Positions 11,081 to 21,074 of a stretch of 64,000 nt of DNA are shown here, piece by piece. The stretch comes from Eunapius fragilis. Its lineage: Eukaryota; Porifera; Demospongiae; Spongillida; Spongillidae. The stretch's first letter is position 1, and each line of letters begins with the position of its first letter. Position numbers and translations under genes: made by a program. The notes beneath the pieces are model-generated. The model was not told the DNA's origin. It did not search any database and worked only from the letters and a program-made list of their open reading frames with translations. The stretch lies in NCBI GenBank assembly GCA_963681505.1, contig OY811981.1, forward strand, positions 6,082,227-6,146,226, read 5' to 3'.

Positions 11081-11179
11081 AATGGAGTGACCCCACTGAT
11101 GAATGCTATAGTAGGTGGCCATGATGAGTGTGTTAAATTGCTGTCTGATAAGGGAGCACAGGCCAACCAACAGGATAAG
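11081..11179 (+). CDS. Ankyrin-repeat exon, type C, unit 1
   Basis: Acceptor ctccttacag; the donor is aag|gtcaga, weaker than its sisters. 99 bp, phase 0. It encodes NGVTPLMNAIVGGH, then ECVKLLSDKGAQ and NQQDK. This completes the cassette. Downstream only about 180 bp separates it from the gypsy LTR-like end, so splicing to a next exon would have to cross the retroelement. Confidence 0.75.
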
Positions 11180-11359
11180 GTCAGACCAATGTGTCTTGGT
11201 GACATATTATATTATGCAGTAGAGAGTGGTATTTATGCACAGTGTTGGGGGTGGGGCATGTTGGTGAGGTGGTGAGGTGGAGCCATATGCTGTTGTGAGT
11301 AGCCAAAAATAAGTCATCCTTACAATGCATACAGTTACATATATCAATCAATCCTATAT

Positions 11360-11501
11360 TCAACCTGCTGCCGTACGTTCAGATGTGCACCGGAGATGAC
11401 ATGAGTTTCAGCCCGGCTGGTGCCAGCACATATACGCATGCGCATATACAAAAAAAAAAAAAAAAGTGCGCTAAAATAGTTATATGTGTTCATTCACAAC
11501 A
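11360..11501 (-). repeat. Candidate 3' LTR of the gypsy element (partial)
   Basis: On the minus strand the integrase ORF is followed by a purine-rich tract (aaagaagggggtag, about 11502-11515) and then TGTTGTGAATG starting at 11501, which is the usual PPT-then-TG arrangement of a 3' LTR. The other end is not certain; similarity to unit 2 continues past it. A poly-A/T tract lies at 11450-11465. No second LTR with the same start was found near the gag end. Confidence 0.45.
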
Positions 11502-12756
11502 CTACCCCCTTCTTTGAAAGGGGAGGCCACCGGTCTGGATGCGATCGGGTGCGCGTCGGATCCGCTTCGGATATCTCCGGGGTGGAGGCTCCTCAGCAGC
11601 CACAGTAGGTACAGCTGGCTGTTCAACTTGGGTTGGTCCGGTGCCTCGATCGGTTGCTGTTCCGTGTTACGGTGAACTGCCGGTTCCTCCCGTTCATCCT
11701 CATCATCCACGTCAAACAGCTGCAAAGTCGTTCCCGGACGTCGTGGACCTCTGGAGTGTTCCTGAGTTGCATTAGACTCTGGTTCTTGACGATTTATGTC
11801 ATTGGAGTCAACGTCATCAGAACGAATACCCTTAGGGCAGGGTTTAAGACGATCAGAATGCACCACCAGCCTACGTCTTCTTCTGGATCCGCTCCCTCGT
11901 TGATCCTGAATCAGGTACACTGCTGTAGAGAGTCGTTTTACCACCATATAAGGTCCCGACCAGGGAGAATGAAGCTTCCTGGATTTTCCTTTGGGAACAG
12001 CACGGTTATGTAGCCACACCAAGTCACCTGGGTCATAAGGTTTTCCGTGGATCTTTTGGTCGTAAAAATCCTTCATCCTTTGTGTTAGTGTTGAGGTTTT
12101 TTCGAGCAACATCAAAAGCCTTGTGCAGGGTGTCTTTCAATCTCCTTGCATATTCGTGTTGAGGCAAAGGTTCCTCGGGTACACAACTGTACGCGATGTC
12201 TACTTGGAGCTTTGCGTCACGACCAAACATCAGGTAAAAAGGCGATAATCCTGTAGAAGGATTATACGCCATACACATCTTCTTTAAATGCGATTCCCAT
12301 TGCGTGGGGTGGTCATGAACAGTTGCGGCCAGCATATTAATCAACGTACGGTTGAAGCGTTCAACCAGACCATCCGACTGCGGGTGAGATATGCATGGCG
12401 TTGTGCAGGTCTTTTTAATCTGCAACAAACGACACACTTCTCTCATAACGTCAGCTTCAAACTGACGTCTTGATCGGAATGGAGCTGTATATAGGAATAG
12501 AAAATCTACAAAAGAACTCATCAATTAATTTATCTGCAACCGTTACAGCCTCCTGGTTGGGTATTGCATAAGCCTCCACCCACCTAGTGTAGTTATCTGA
12601 AGCCACAAGTATGTACTGATTGGTGGTCTCCTCGGGAGATATAGGTCCCACTATATATACGGCTACTATATGCATAGGGTACCCGGTACTAACGCCACGA
12701 AGAGGTGCTCTGCTTCTTTGTGATGGTGTTTTTCTTCCGGCACATTTAGGGCACGC
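11480..12756 (-). pseudogene. Ty3/gypsy integrase, unit 1 (frameshifted)
   Basis: Read on the minus strand, from the high coordinate: half of the zinc-binding HHCC domain (CPKCAG at about 12755), the DDE core (12675-12100) and the C-terminal domain (12115-11480, with VWLHNRAVPKG and a PYMVVKRLS block). The GKSRKLHSPWSGPY segment is typical of gypsy integrase C-termini. The core is broken by frameshifts near 12480 and 12090. The expected first catalytic Asp (D in xDIVGP) is Tyr (VYIVGP); the glutamate motif (HPQSDGLVERF) remains. Its HHCC start is cut exactly at the duplication junction. The element is not functional. Confidence 0.85.
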
Positions 12757-13073
12757 CTTGCGCTCTTTACATTATTATACATTAATCAGAGGTCTGGTTG
12801 AGGAGGCCTTATTTAAAAACTAGTGGTTTCTAAAAAAAAACTAGTGCTTTGTGAACGAGATACTTTGCTACATATGATAGAAAGCTTATTGAAATGTGTA
12901 TACTTTGCATGAATCTTACCTATTGATACATGTGTACCTTCAATTGGCATTGACCAATCAAGTTACATGACATTTCACTTCCCCTACATCATGTAAGTAG
13001 TAAGGAGAGTACCCTCATCCCCAGACCTCCATTGTTTGTTCACACACCATGTGATATGACCATCTCCTTACAG

Positions 13074-13153
13074 AATGGAGGGACCCCACTAATGTATGCT
13101 ACAGCAGGGGGCCATGATGCGTGTGTTAAATTGCTGTCAGATAAGGGTGCAAT
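13074..13153 (+). pseudogene. Truncated ankyrin exon, type C, unit 2
   Basis: Duplicate of 9248-9327 with the same loss of the repeat's last third. It encodes NGGTPLMYATAGGH then ACVKLLSDKGA. Here the WGH of unit 1 reads GGH, closer to intact type C. Confidence 0.65.
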
Positions 13154-13660
13154 GTACCATCTCTGGTGTGAATGTTTATGATGTATAAGATGGTGAATTT
13201 GCTCGATTTGGAAGCTAGGTTAGGGAAGCTAGGTTAGGGAAGGTACCTAACTGTATAAATCTTATGCTGTGAACTGTGTGCGTATATGCGTGTACTGTGT
13301 GTGTGTGCATGTATGTGTACATGCGTGTTCATGCTTTTCAGTATATGTGTGCAGCTTGTAGCACTTTCTTATATTGGGATCACAGTCCACCTACCATGTC
13401 ATAGCGACACGTCTATAAATACCACACATCTATGGGTGTCATACCCTGGTCAATACAGTCATGTTCCCTTGTGTGATGAATGACTGTGTGTTAGTTGGAG
13501 TACAAACATGGTGCAATCACCTTCTCATATCAGAGCCTTTACTATGCTGTGGTGTGGGTGTGATTGGCAATAATTGGCCTACATTTCTAAACAGCAGTCT
13601 GATGAGAATAGTTGTCCATATAGGGTTCTACCTTCTCTGTTCATGTTGATATCATTGTAG

Positions 13661-13759
13661 GAACTGGAAGGGAAGCTAATAGCTGCTGCAGCAGATGGCT
13701 GTACTGAGGAGGTGATCAGGCTGCTTGATGGAGGAGTTAATATTGATGCCACTGATGAG
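13661..13759 (+). CDS. Ankyrin-repeat exon, type A, unit 2
   Basis: Same 99-bp phase-0 exon as 9821-9919, with identical acceptor and donor, encoding the N-cap-like repeat (KLIAAAADG, EEVIRLLDGG). Identity in exon and intron indicates the recent tandem duplication. Confidence 0.74.
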
Positions 13760-14168
13760 GTGAGATACTTGTGTCAACTTGCTTTCATACAATAAAATAA
13801 AGTAAATTGTGTGTAACATAATTTCGTAGCAATACATGTAGGTAACTTTGGTGTGTTAGACCATTTCAATACTTAAGCACTTATGTAGCTACTTGTACAT
13901 ATCGTTTTCGTACAATAAAACCATTTGTACAGCTAACACTGGGATCACTCCACCCTCACACATACCATCTTCAAACCTTGACTCTGGTACCTCTGAGGAC
14001 TCCTGTGTGGGCCACTCTCATGATGTACCATAATTACACAATGAGGGGGTTGTTCTTAGTGGACCCTCCCACTCATCATAATTGAATTCCCTCAGTGCTT
14101 ATTTTCGGAGTGGGACCCTTCCTCCTCCCCAGGCTTTCAAGCCTGTGATTATGACCTTCTCAATACAG

Positions 14169-14267
14169 GGTGGAATGACACCATTGATTTGGGCAGCACT
14201 AGCTGGCCATGTTGAGTGTGTGAAGGTGCTGATGGGTAGGGGTGCTCAGGTCCACCATCAGGATAAG
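14169..14267 (+). CDS. Ankyrin-repeat exon, type B, unit 2
   Basis: Duplicate of 10329-10427, with the same acceptor, 99-bp length, phase 0 and donor. It encodes GGMTPLIWAALAGH and ECVKVLMGRGAQ. The preceding conserved intron block is also duplicated. Confidence 0.76.
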
Positions 14268-14920
14268 GTGAGATACTTTTTGTGACTTGTTCCATTGCAT
14301 GATGAGGGGACTGTAATCACTATATCACTGAGGGTGAAGTTAAATCATGCTGTTTTCAGGCACTGCCATTTTTATTCAACCCATCCCTGCAAGGAAGTAT
14401 TTTCACAAACAGTTAATAGTTTTGGTTAACCTACCTCAACCATTATACAACCAATTCCCAACACCCCTCCCCCCCCTCCCCCTAACTGAAGCGATGTATT
14501 ATTTATGAGACATTAAATTAAGTAAATTGTGGTGAGGGGCTTATATCAACAAGCAAAAGGCCAATGTACGTACAGTTGCCTTAGCAGACCAGTTCCTCCT
14601 CCCCATTTGTAATGAATGTTCACGACAAGAGTTTCAATGTAGGTGCTTTGTGAACAAGATACTCTGCTACATATGATGGAAAAATGATATGAATATGAAT
14701 ACTTTGCATGAATCTTAACAATTGATAGATGTACTTTCTAATGGCATTGACCACTGAGGTTATATGATTTCATTATGCTGTATTCTAATTACTGGTATTA
14801 CCATTATATCTTATCATTGACATTTCACTTCCCTTACATGTAAGTAGTAAGGAGAATACCCTCATCCCCAGACCTCCATTGTTTGTGCACACACCATGTG
14901 ATCTGACCATCTCCTTACAG

Positions 14921-15019
14921 AATGGAGTGACCCCACTGATGAATGCTATAGTAGGTGGCCATGATGAGTGTGTTAAATTGCTGTCTGATAAGGGAGCACA
15001 GGCCAACCAACAGGATAAG
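14921..15019 (+). CDS. Ankyrin-repeat exon, type C, unit 2
   Basis: Duplicate of 11081-11179: NGVTPLMNAIVGGH, ECVKLLSDKGAQ, NQQDK; 99 bp, phase 0. It is followed by the LTR-like end (about 15197-15338) and the second integrase fragment. The next + strand exon is 11.4 kb away at 26422. Confidence 0.74.
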
Positions 15020-15316
15020 GTCAGACCAATGTGTCTTGGTGACATATTATATTATGCAGTAGAGAGTGGTATTTACGCATAGTGTTGGGGGTGGGGCATG
15101 TTGGTGAGGTGGTGAGGTGGAGCCATATGCTGTTGTGAGTAGCCAAAAATAAGTCATCCTTACAATGCATACAGTTACATATATCAATCAATCCTATATT
15201 CAACCTGCTGCCGTACGTTCAGATGTGCACCGGAGATGACATGAGTTTCAGCCCGGCTGGTGCCAGCACATATACGCATGCGCATATACAAAAAAAAAAA
15301 AAGTGCGCTAAAATAG

Positions 15317-15895
15317 TTATATGTGTTCATTCACAACACTACCCCCTTCTTTGAAAGGGGAGGCCACCGGTCTGGATGCGATCGGGTGGGCGTCGGATCC
15401 GCTTCGGATATCTCCGGGGTGGAGGCTTCTCAGCAGCCACAGTAGGTACAGCTGGCTGTTCAACTTGGGTTGGTCCGGTGCCTCGATCGGTTGCTGTTCC
15501 GTGTTACGGTGAACTGCCGGTTCCTCCCGTTCATCCTCATCATCCACGTCAAACAGCTGCAAAGTCGTTCCCGGACGTCGTGGACCTCTGGAGTGTTCCT
15601 GAGTTGCATTAGACTCTGGTTCTTGACGATTTATGTCATTGGAGTCAACGTCATCAGAACGAATACCCTTAGGGCAGGGTTTAAGACGATCAGAATGCAC
15701 CACCAGCCTACGTCTTCTTCTGGATCCGCTCCCTCGTTGATCCTGAATCAGGTACACTGCTGTAGAGAGTCGTTTTACCACCATATAAGGTCCCGACCAG
15801 GGAGAATGAAGCTTCCTGGATTTTCCTTTGGGAACAGCACGGTTATGTAGCCACACCAAGTCACCTGGGTCATAAGGTTTTCCGTGGAACTTTTA
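15317..15895 (-). pseudogene. Ty3/gypsy integrase C-terminus, unit 2
   Basis: Copy of 11480-12055 encoding only the integrase C-terminal domain (VWLHNRAVPKG, PYMVVKRLS, then an acidic tail). It is cut at 15895 by repeat copy A, so the DDE core is missing. The likely upstream part of the same element, RT/RNase H, resumes at 17765 on the same strand. Confidence 0.8.
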
Positions 15896-15955
15896 ACAAA
15901 CGCATTTTGTATCGGGCCAGAAGCAGACAGCACCCTCTCCTCCCCCACCCCCCCG

Positions 15956-15985
<30 letters not shown>

Positions 15986-15986
<1 letters not shown>

Positions 15987-16191
15987 TACTAATCGCATCT
16001 CGATACCTTGCGCGTCGAGAGATCCGTTTCTTTTCAGGCTCTGCTCGATAGTTTTCACGTTTGAGAGGCCCGCTTCTTTTCAGGCTCTGCTTTGTAGTTC
16101 CGCTCGGGCTTAATCTAATACGTCGTCTCTAGTTTTGAGGTACTATGCTCGTCGTTTGGCTTTCTCCTTTTCCTGACGTGCATGAAGGCAT
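15986..16191 (-). pseudogene. N-terminus of a Lys/Arg-rich (PEKKR) repeat protein, copy A
   Basis: The start codon is at 16191-16189 on the minus strand. A family-like frame reads PERNYKAEPEKKR and then, after a one-base insertion, ENYRAEPEKKR and SRRARYRDA. This resembles the DPExKR repeat N-terminus of the Helitron-like gene at 38759-39526. Frameshifts near the start codon and in the repeats make it a pseudogene. A G-rich MITE interrupts it at about 15985. Confidence 0.6.
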
Positions 16192-16306
16192 TTTGAAAAA
16201 AAAAAAAAACTTCACTAAGTTACAAAGTAGTCTCGTCCCCATCCCTACACTTCACGTGTTAGGGTCTGGGATTTCGAGTCGCTAGCGCTTGTACCATCTG
16301 GAATGT

Positions 16307-16493
16307 CAAGGGCGTAGACAAGTTTTTCAAACAGGGGGGGCTAGTTATTAATAAACCAAGTTATCCAAACTAATTATAGTACATCCGGTTGGTTTATTAA
16401 TTAAGTTTGCTAGTTATAAAAAAACTGCCCAAAAAACTGGGGGGGGCTTAAGCCCCCCCCCTGCCCCCCCCCCCCCCCTTGTCTACGCCCTTG
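16307..16493. mobile_element. Nested MITE, CAAGGGCGTAGACAAG ends
   Basis: Terminal inverted repeats CAAGGGCGTAGACAAG at both ends and a 5-bp target-site duplication aatgt (16302-16306 and 16494-16498). The sister MULE at 23560 has a single aatgt at 23635-23639 with no insert, confirming the insertion. The interior has C and G runs near 16335 and 16440-16478. The 5-bp duplication suggests a hAT5-like origin; this is inference. Confidence 0.82.
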
Positions 16494-16579
16494 AATGTAA
16501 ACAAACAATTATCGCTTGACCACATCCGATAATTATCAAGCTTATTAAAGCTATGGCGACGGTATGGACCCCGTATCAG

Positions 16580-16879
16580 TCAAAGGCGACACAATTGAAG
16601 ACCTTGTCTTTCCACGAAGGTGGTCGTAAACGTACGGTAACATAGAGTTTTACCGTATCCTGTTGGCAAAATAACAAAACAATCACGGCCATATACAAAG
16701 CTACATATAGCCTCCTTCTGCTTGTCCTTCAATGTCTCCACTTTCAGTTCTGTCATCGCGAAACGCATAGCTTGTTCGACCGTATCCATACTTACACGTA
16801 GTGTGTGGGTCTGGGTCGAGCAATGTTTATGTACATACGTCATAATTAAAGTGCGCACGAATTCCAGCGTTTGGTACAC
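16580..16879 (-). pseudogene. RecQ-type helicase N-terminal fragment, copy 1
   Basis: It encodes the start of a RecQ-like DNA helicase domain: a Q-motif-like region (LKDKQKEAICSFV) and Walker A (LPTGYGKT). Compared with the copy at 23692 it has deletions of about 9 and 10 bp, the second breaking the frame after GKTLCY. Only the N-terminal part is present, inside a MULE, so this is a captured and decayed fragment rather than a helicase gene. Confidence 0.7.
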
Positions 16880-17308
16880 TTCCGCCCCATACGAAATACC
16901 AGACCTATATGAGCGTGTTTATACATTATGCGATAAACATTGCGTCATATTGGTCTGGGGCCGAGACTAGTTACAAAGAGCGTCAAACCTACAACGCGAT
17001 CGAATAACAAGAATGATTATAGTACGCACGTGCACGTTATTAAAAATAAATAACCGCCAAAGTTAATTACCACTACGTGTAGTGCCCAGACCGTACACAT
17101 TTGATGTTTATTGCTAGTACTTCGTATAAAGAGCGACGTAGGACCTATCCGAGTCGTGTCAGTGCAGTAAGCTATACGTGATTTGCTAACACAACCACCG
17201 ATATATGTCATGTAGCTTCGAGACGTTTTGACCACAGAAGCGAAAATGCCAGCGAATTCTGAAGCCATTGGTGTGATTTTCATTTCTTAAAAGTGTTCCT
17301 ATCCCGAG

Positions 17309-17593
17309 TTATGCGTGGTCAAGAACGAGGAGGAGGAGGAGGAGGAGGAGGAGGAGGAGGAGGAGGAGGAGGAGGAGGAGGAGGAGGAGGAGGAGGAGGA
17401 GGAGGAGGAGAAATACGTGGGACTGGGTACGAGTTTGAAAATTTGTTTTGTTTTCTACAACCACGCGGTTTTGTGACATCAAACAAACACGAAACTGCTT
17501 GTTGTTGCCTTCTTGTACGACGACGATAACAAAGTATGCCATCCGCTCGTCGGGAGTCTTGTTAAAAGCGGGTCGCGTTTTTTTTAATGACAT
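17309..17593 (-). CDS. Conserved ORF of unknown function next to a TCC microsatellite
   Basis: The frame reads KKTRPAFNKTPDERMAY, then VIVVVQEGNN, KQFRVCLMSQNR and VVVENKT, and continues into a Leu run encoded by the TCC/GGA microsatellite. Copy B (53106-53301, +) keeps the same frame with only a few changes (F/S, F/L, N/I, Q/E), and the substitutions do not break it, which hints at past coding constraint. I do not recognise a domain. The repeat-encoded Leu tail is unlikely to be functional. It may be an upstream gene of the same mobile element. Confidence 0.35.
   Translation of the reverse strand: MSLKKTRPAFNKTPDERMAYFVIVVVQEGNNKQFRVCLMSQNRVVVENKTNFQTRTQSHVFLLLLLLLLLLLLLLLLLLLLLLLLLLLLVLDHA
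17327..17410. repeat. (GGA)n microsatellite
   Basis: About 28 uninterrupted GGA units. The homologous position in copy B carries a TTC array instead (53296-53880), so the same locus expanded different trinucleotides on the compared strand (TCC versus TTC). Confidence 0.95.
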
Positions 17594-17639
17594 TCATAAT
17601 CGGGGTCAAACCTATATGAGAGTAACGTAACTCTCGATA

Positions 17640-17764
17640 TTACAGAGAATCACACACAAATCACACGCATCAGATGTTCTATGTAAGATCACACAATGAT
17701 TTTTCAGACGATTTAAAAATCCTCTGTAAAATCAGAACTTGATTCCACGCATTTTTTCCCTGTG
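17640..17764. mobile_element. CACAG-type MITE, truncated
   Basis: Right end ttttttccctgtg at 17764, with the AATCA/TGATT-rich interior (gattccacgc, gatcacacaatgatt) shared with the complete MITE at 49797-50368. The left end is missing, joined to repeat copy A. It separates copy A from the gypsy RT fragment. Confidence 0.6.
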
Positions 17765-19476
17765 TGAATTTTACCCTGGTTGTTTTCATAGCGCCTATAC
17801 AGTATACCATCTATTAGTACTAATTGCTCCCAGTGCTGTACTAAAATGCTCAGTTCTTTGCATTTCCCTTCTAATTCTTGCGGACTCACCTTTTTCCCCG
17901 CTACTTACGGCCTTGACACCACTCCAACATTTTCGTCCTACACCTGCAGCTGATGAAGAGTCTTTGCATCTTGCTGGTGCTCGACAGTCGATACCATCAC
18001 ATCATTGCTGCAGGATTTCTTATCCAACTCGGGTTCACCATCACTATTCCCACTGGCTGAACCAGCACGTGACACGACATCAGCGTTTCCATGGGAGGAC
18101 CCCCTTCGGCGAATCACTACAAAATCGTATTCCTGTAGCTGTTCCAGCCATCTGGCAAGCTGTCCTTCAGGCTCCTTCATGTTATACAACCACTGCAACG
18201 AACTGTGGTCAGTATGGGGTGTGAAACGGTGACCTAAAAGGTACTATCTAAAATGTTTCGCGAAACATACGACTGCCAAAAATTTTCTCGTGACGCAATA
18301 CCTCCTACTAAGTACCCGGCTTCCATACGCAACCACCTTTTCCTCCCCATCTTGCTCCTGGGACAGCACAGCTCCAATGCCATACTGGCAAGCATCTGTG
18401 TCTAGGATGAAGGGTTTCGTAAAGTCAGGAAACGCTAATATGGGTGCGGTTAGTAAGCGACTTAAGCACGTCAAAAGCATGAATGCATTGTGTTGTCCAT
18501 TTAAACTCACAACCTCGCTCCATAAGCTGGTGTAGTCGCCTAGCAATAGCGGCAAACTTTGGGATATAATTCCTGTAGTATCCTACTAGTCCAAGAAATT
18601 GCCCCACTTCATTTGCATGGTGTTTTCCAGTTCTGCAACGCAGCAACTTTGCTGTGATCGGTACGAATTCCTTCTCTTGAAATGATATGACCAAGAAATA
18701 CCACTTCATCCCGAAACAGCTGGCATTTGGAAGGTTTCAGTCTTTCAATCGTAGACCTGCTTGCTTTAATCTCTCCAGAACCATTTTCAAATTTTGCAAA
18801 GGCTGTTCAAAGGACTTGCCTGTGATTACGATGTCGTCGATGTACACCAAGCAGCTTTTCCATTGGATCCCCGCCAGAACCAGGTCCTGAAATGTTGCTG
18901 GGGCATTACAGGGCCCAATGGGCATGACCTTGAACTCGAATAGTCCGTCTTGTGTGCAAAATGCTGTTTTATGTATGTCCTTTTCGTCTGTTTCCACTTG
19001 CCAGAACCCACAGAGAAGATCGAGAGTTGAGATTCTTGAGAACCACGGCGAGCCGCTTAAGGAATCCAGTGAATCGTCAATCCTGGGGAGAGGGTATGCG
19101 TCTTTACGGGTAAGTACATTTATACCTTGCGAAATTCTACGCAGAAACGAAGAGAGCGTCCTTTTTCGGTGCAATAACCATGGGCGACGCCCATGGGCTT
19201 GTAGAGGGCTGTATGACGCCTCTTTTGAGCATATCTTAAATCATTTGGCAGGCTTGTTCCCTTCCGAGAGGTGGCATTCTTCTATGTGGCTGTCTGACTG
19301 GGGGGCTGTCTCCTGTATCAATGGAAAGTTTCACCAGGCCAGTGCGCCCCAATAGATCGTTCGATTCTGCAAAGACATCTGCATACAGCATTAACAAATG
19401 GTACAGTATGTCCCTTTCTTCCTCGCCTAGATCAGCAGTACAATCCTCCACCATTTCCACAACATTTTGGCTTTAC
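17765..19476 (-). pseudogene. Ty3/gypsy reverse transcriptase and RNase H
   Basis: Read on the minus strand from 19470: an RT N-terminal segment (YADVFAES.. then VKLSIDTGD), fingers/palm (KDAYPLPRIDDSLDSL), the catalytic YIDD box near 18825-18844, the thumb (FLGLVGYYRNYIPKF) and RNase H (LDTDACQYGIGAVLSQ; EHQQ later). Frames change near 19230, 18730, 18450 and 18240, so it is a pseudogene. In a live element this would copy the genomic RNA. It is on the same strand as the integrase pieces and likely part of one element that was split by copy A and by the tandem duplication. Confidence 0.85.
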
Positions 19477-20261
19477 AGGCCCTTAGGAAGGACTTGAAAA
19501 GTGGTCAGGCTGGTATCATTAGTGGATGGGGAGCAATAGGATCACAGCTAGGGGGTCTGGGGGAGCGCTGTAAGCTCCCCTGGCGGGGTGTGGGGCGGAG
19601 CCTCAGAAGCTAACGCATTTTTCCAAGAGGCATTTTTTGGCTTAGGACAACAGCAAATTAGGTATGTGGTAATCGACATCTCCCTCTGCATTAATGAATC
19701 AGAGTGCCAAAAAACACTATAGATTTATTATTTGGGATTTTATATGCTGGTACATTATAGATTCAACTGGTAACATGCATACTCGTATATATATTCCCCT
19801 TTCTGATGTCTCACTTTGATTTAATTATGACTAGAAGAATGTATCTCAAAACTTGCCAAATAGAGAATAGCGATGTTCACTGCCACACACAAACTGATTT
19901 AGGCAATCTGCAGCACTGATGAATCACAGCAATCCTTATGTGCATGGAGAACAAGAAGATTATTGAGCCTTGTATCACACATGGTGGTAAGACTTCACCC
20001 TCCTCAGAGCAGAATCACTTCGCTCACTGACAGCATTTATTTGTTGCTGGCATGACACATGCAGACATGGGTGCACACCTTGTTCAGCTGCTATAACACC
20101 TATGAAAACGTTTTTGCGGGTAACCTGGGAATAAAATTAATAAATTTCTCCACACCGGGTTCACACATTTTTAATATAGTTTTTAGCTGTTTCTCGAGGT
20201 GGACTTCGAACAAAAAGTAGTCAGGCTTTTGCCCGCATGCCTGACTGGCTGCTATGGTCCT
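19477..20261. mobile_element. Insertion in the gypsy pol gene
   Basis: The gypsy coding sequence is interrupted between the protease region and the RT N-terminus. The direct repeat gctttac flanks the insert (19470-19476 and 20262-20268). The ends are imperfectly inverted: aggcccttagg versus aggaccatagc read from the right. It contains the ctgggg..gcggagcctcagaagc block shared with 3565-3790. The size and 7-bp duplication fit a DNA transposon relic; family unknown. Confidence 0.55.
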
Positions 20262-20991
20262 GCTTTACCTACAGGAACCACAGGCCCGTCCCCTTCTTAT
20301 CTCTTGAAAGTAGTATCAGTCACAGAGGCTACTAGTGTTGCATCCAAATGAGTTGCTCTGCCTATCCGGGTTCCCTTATGGATAGTTGCCATGGTCGAAG
20401 AGGGGTTGCAAATTGAAACTGGAACACAACCCACAGGCTCTACTTCTGATGGACTCACTACTGCCTCAGCCACAAGTCCAGGTAAGTCAGGTCGACAACC
20501 TTCAACTAACCACACCCCATTGCATGCAGCAGAAACATGTGCCAGTGTACACACTTCACTATATGCTGGAATGCTAATTGTTTCAGTAAGACTAAGCACC
20601 CATCTACGCTGCATTCCTCTCTGCCTTCAGCATATATTGCTGCAACTGAACAGCAGTCCCTGCTACATAAAGCACCTTTTGAGCTAAATCAGTAACGCAG
20701 TTATGCTCTTCCAGAAAGTCCAAGCCAAGAATGGACTCTACCCTGAGTGAGTGAACCACCACAAAGTCAACTCTGACCACCTTATCTGCATGCAACTGTA
20801 TTTCCAAGTTAGTTGCACCATGCACAGGAACTGTACTGCCCTCCACTCCAACTAGGTGTCTTCCTGTCCAAGGTTCCAGTCCAAAAATGCCAGCGCCTCC
20901 CATGCAGTCTGTCCCAAACATCCTTTCTTACCAGGCTAACAGCTGCCCCAGTGACTAGCATCAATTGCATTGGTATCAATAGCTGTAACAT
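20262..20991 (-). pseudogene. Ty3/gypsy aspartic protease region
   Basis: On the minus strand the segment includes TGAAVSLVRKDVWDRL, the flap/middle part (VHGATNLEIQL) and SILGLDFLEEHNC, which are protease landmarks of gypsy elements, followed by a linker to RT. The catalytic motif normally D-T/S-G-A reads VTGA, so the active-site aspartate is missing. Frames shift near 20900 and 20610. Not functional. Confidence 0.75.
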
Positions 20992-21074
20992 AATGTGACA
21001 AAGTAGGATTAACAGCCATACTGTAAAAATCTCGCTCTAACTGGGCCACTGGTTTACCCTCACACACCTGGTCC

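Larger units (their letters stand above)
8931..12755. repeat. Segmental tandem duplication, unit 1
   Basis: Unit 1 and unit 2 (12756-15895) are almost identical over ankyrin exons, introns and part of a gypsy integrase. The offset is 3825 bp at the left, 3840 after a 15-bp local duplication in unit 2 (gaagctaggttaggg near 13216), and 3837 in the integrase part because the poly-A near 11450/15290 is shorter. Unit 2 loses similarity at about 15890, matching 12052 in unit 1. The near identity indicates a recent event, or gene conversion or an assembly duplication. Confidence 0.85.
12756..15895. repeat. Segmental tandem duplication, unit 2
   Basis: Second copy of 8931-12755, carrying exons at 13074, 13661, 14169 and 14921 and the integrase C-terminal part. 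It is truncated at 15895, where it meets the minus-strand DPExKR-gene repeat (copy A). It differs from unit 1 by a few substitutions, a 15-bp local duplication and a poly-A length change. Confidence 0.85.
16228..16969. mobile_element. MULE-like element carrying a RecQ fragment, copy 1
   Basis: Ends are TAGTCTCG at 16228 and CGAGACTA ending at 16969. A 9-bp target-site duplication, gttacaaag, is at 16219-16227 and 16970-16978. The paralogous repeat copy B has a single uninterrupted copy of this target at 54328-54336 (as ctttgtaac), which proves the insertion. Just inside the left end is a hairpin around ttcacg (right arm tgttagggtctgg). A 187-bp MITE is nested at 16307-16493. TIRs plus a 9-bp duplication are the hallmark of Mutator-like elements; there is no transposase inside. 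Confidence 0.82.
15896..17640 (-). mobile_element. DPExKR-gene 5' region, repeat copy A
   Basis: This stretch is an inverted copy of 53040-54850. Matching landmarks in both: the ATG-proximal segment of a Lys/Arg-rich repeat protein (16191 here, 54359 there), the block cttagtgaag, the segment ending tgacatatatcggtgg, a trinucleotide microsatellite at the same position, and a conserved ORF beyond it. Here it also holds a G-rich insertion (15905-15985) and the MULE at 16228, which copy B lacks. Probably a fragment of a Helitron-like or other large element; full ends were not identified. Confidence 0.7.

Noticed and set aside
11633-12013. Plus-strand frames over the integrase
   Set aside because: Antisense shadows of the gypsy integrase; duplicated exactly at 15470 because the integrase is duplicated.
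17293-17529. Plus-strand frame with a poly-Gly run
   Set aside because: A by-product of the GGA microsatellite; no conserved sequence on either side in this frame.
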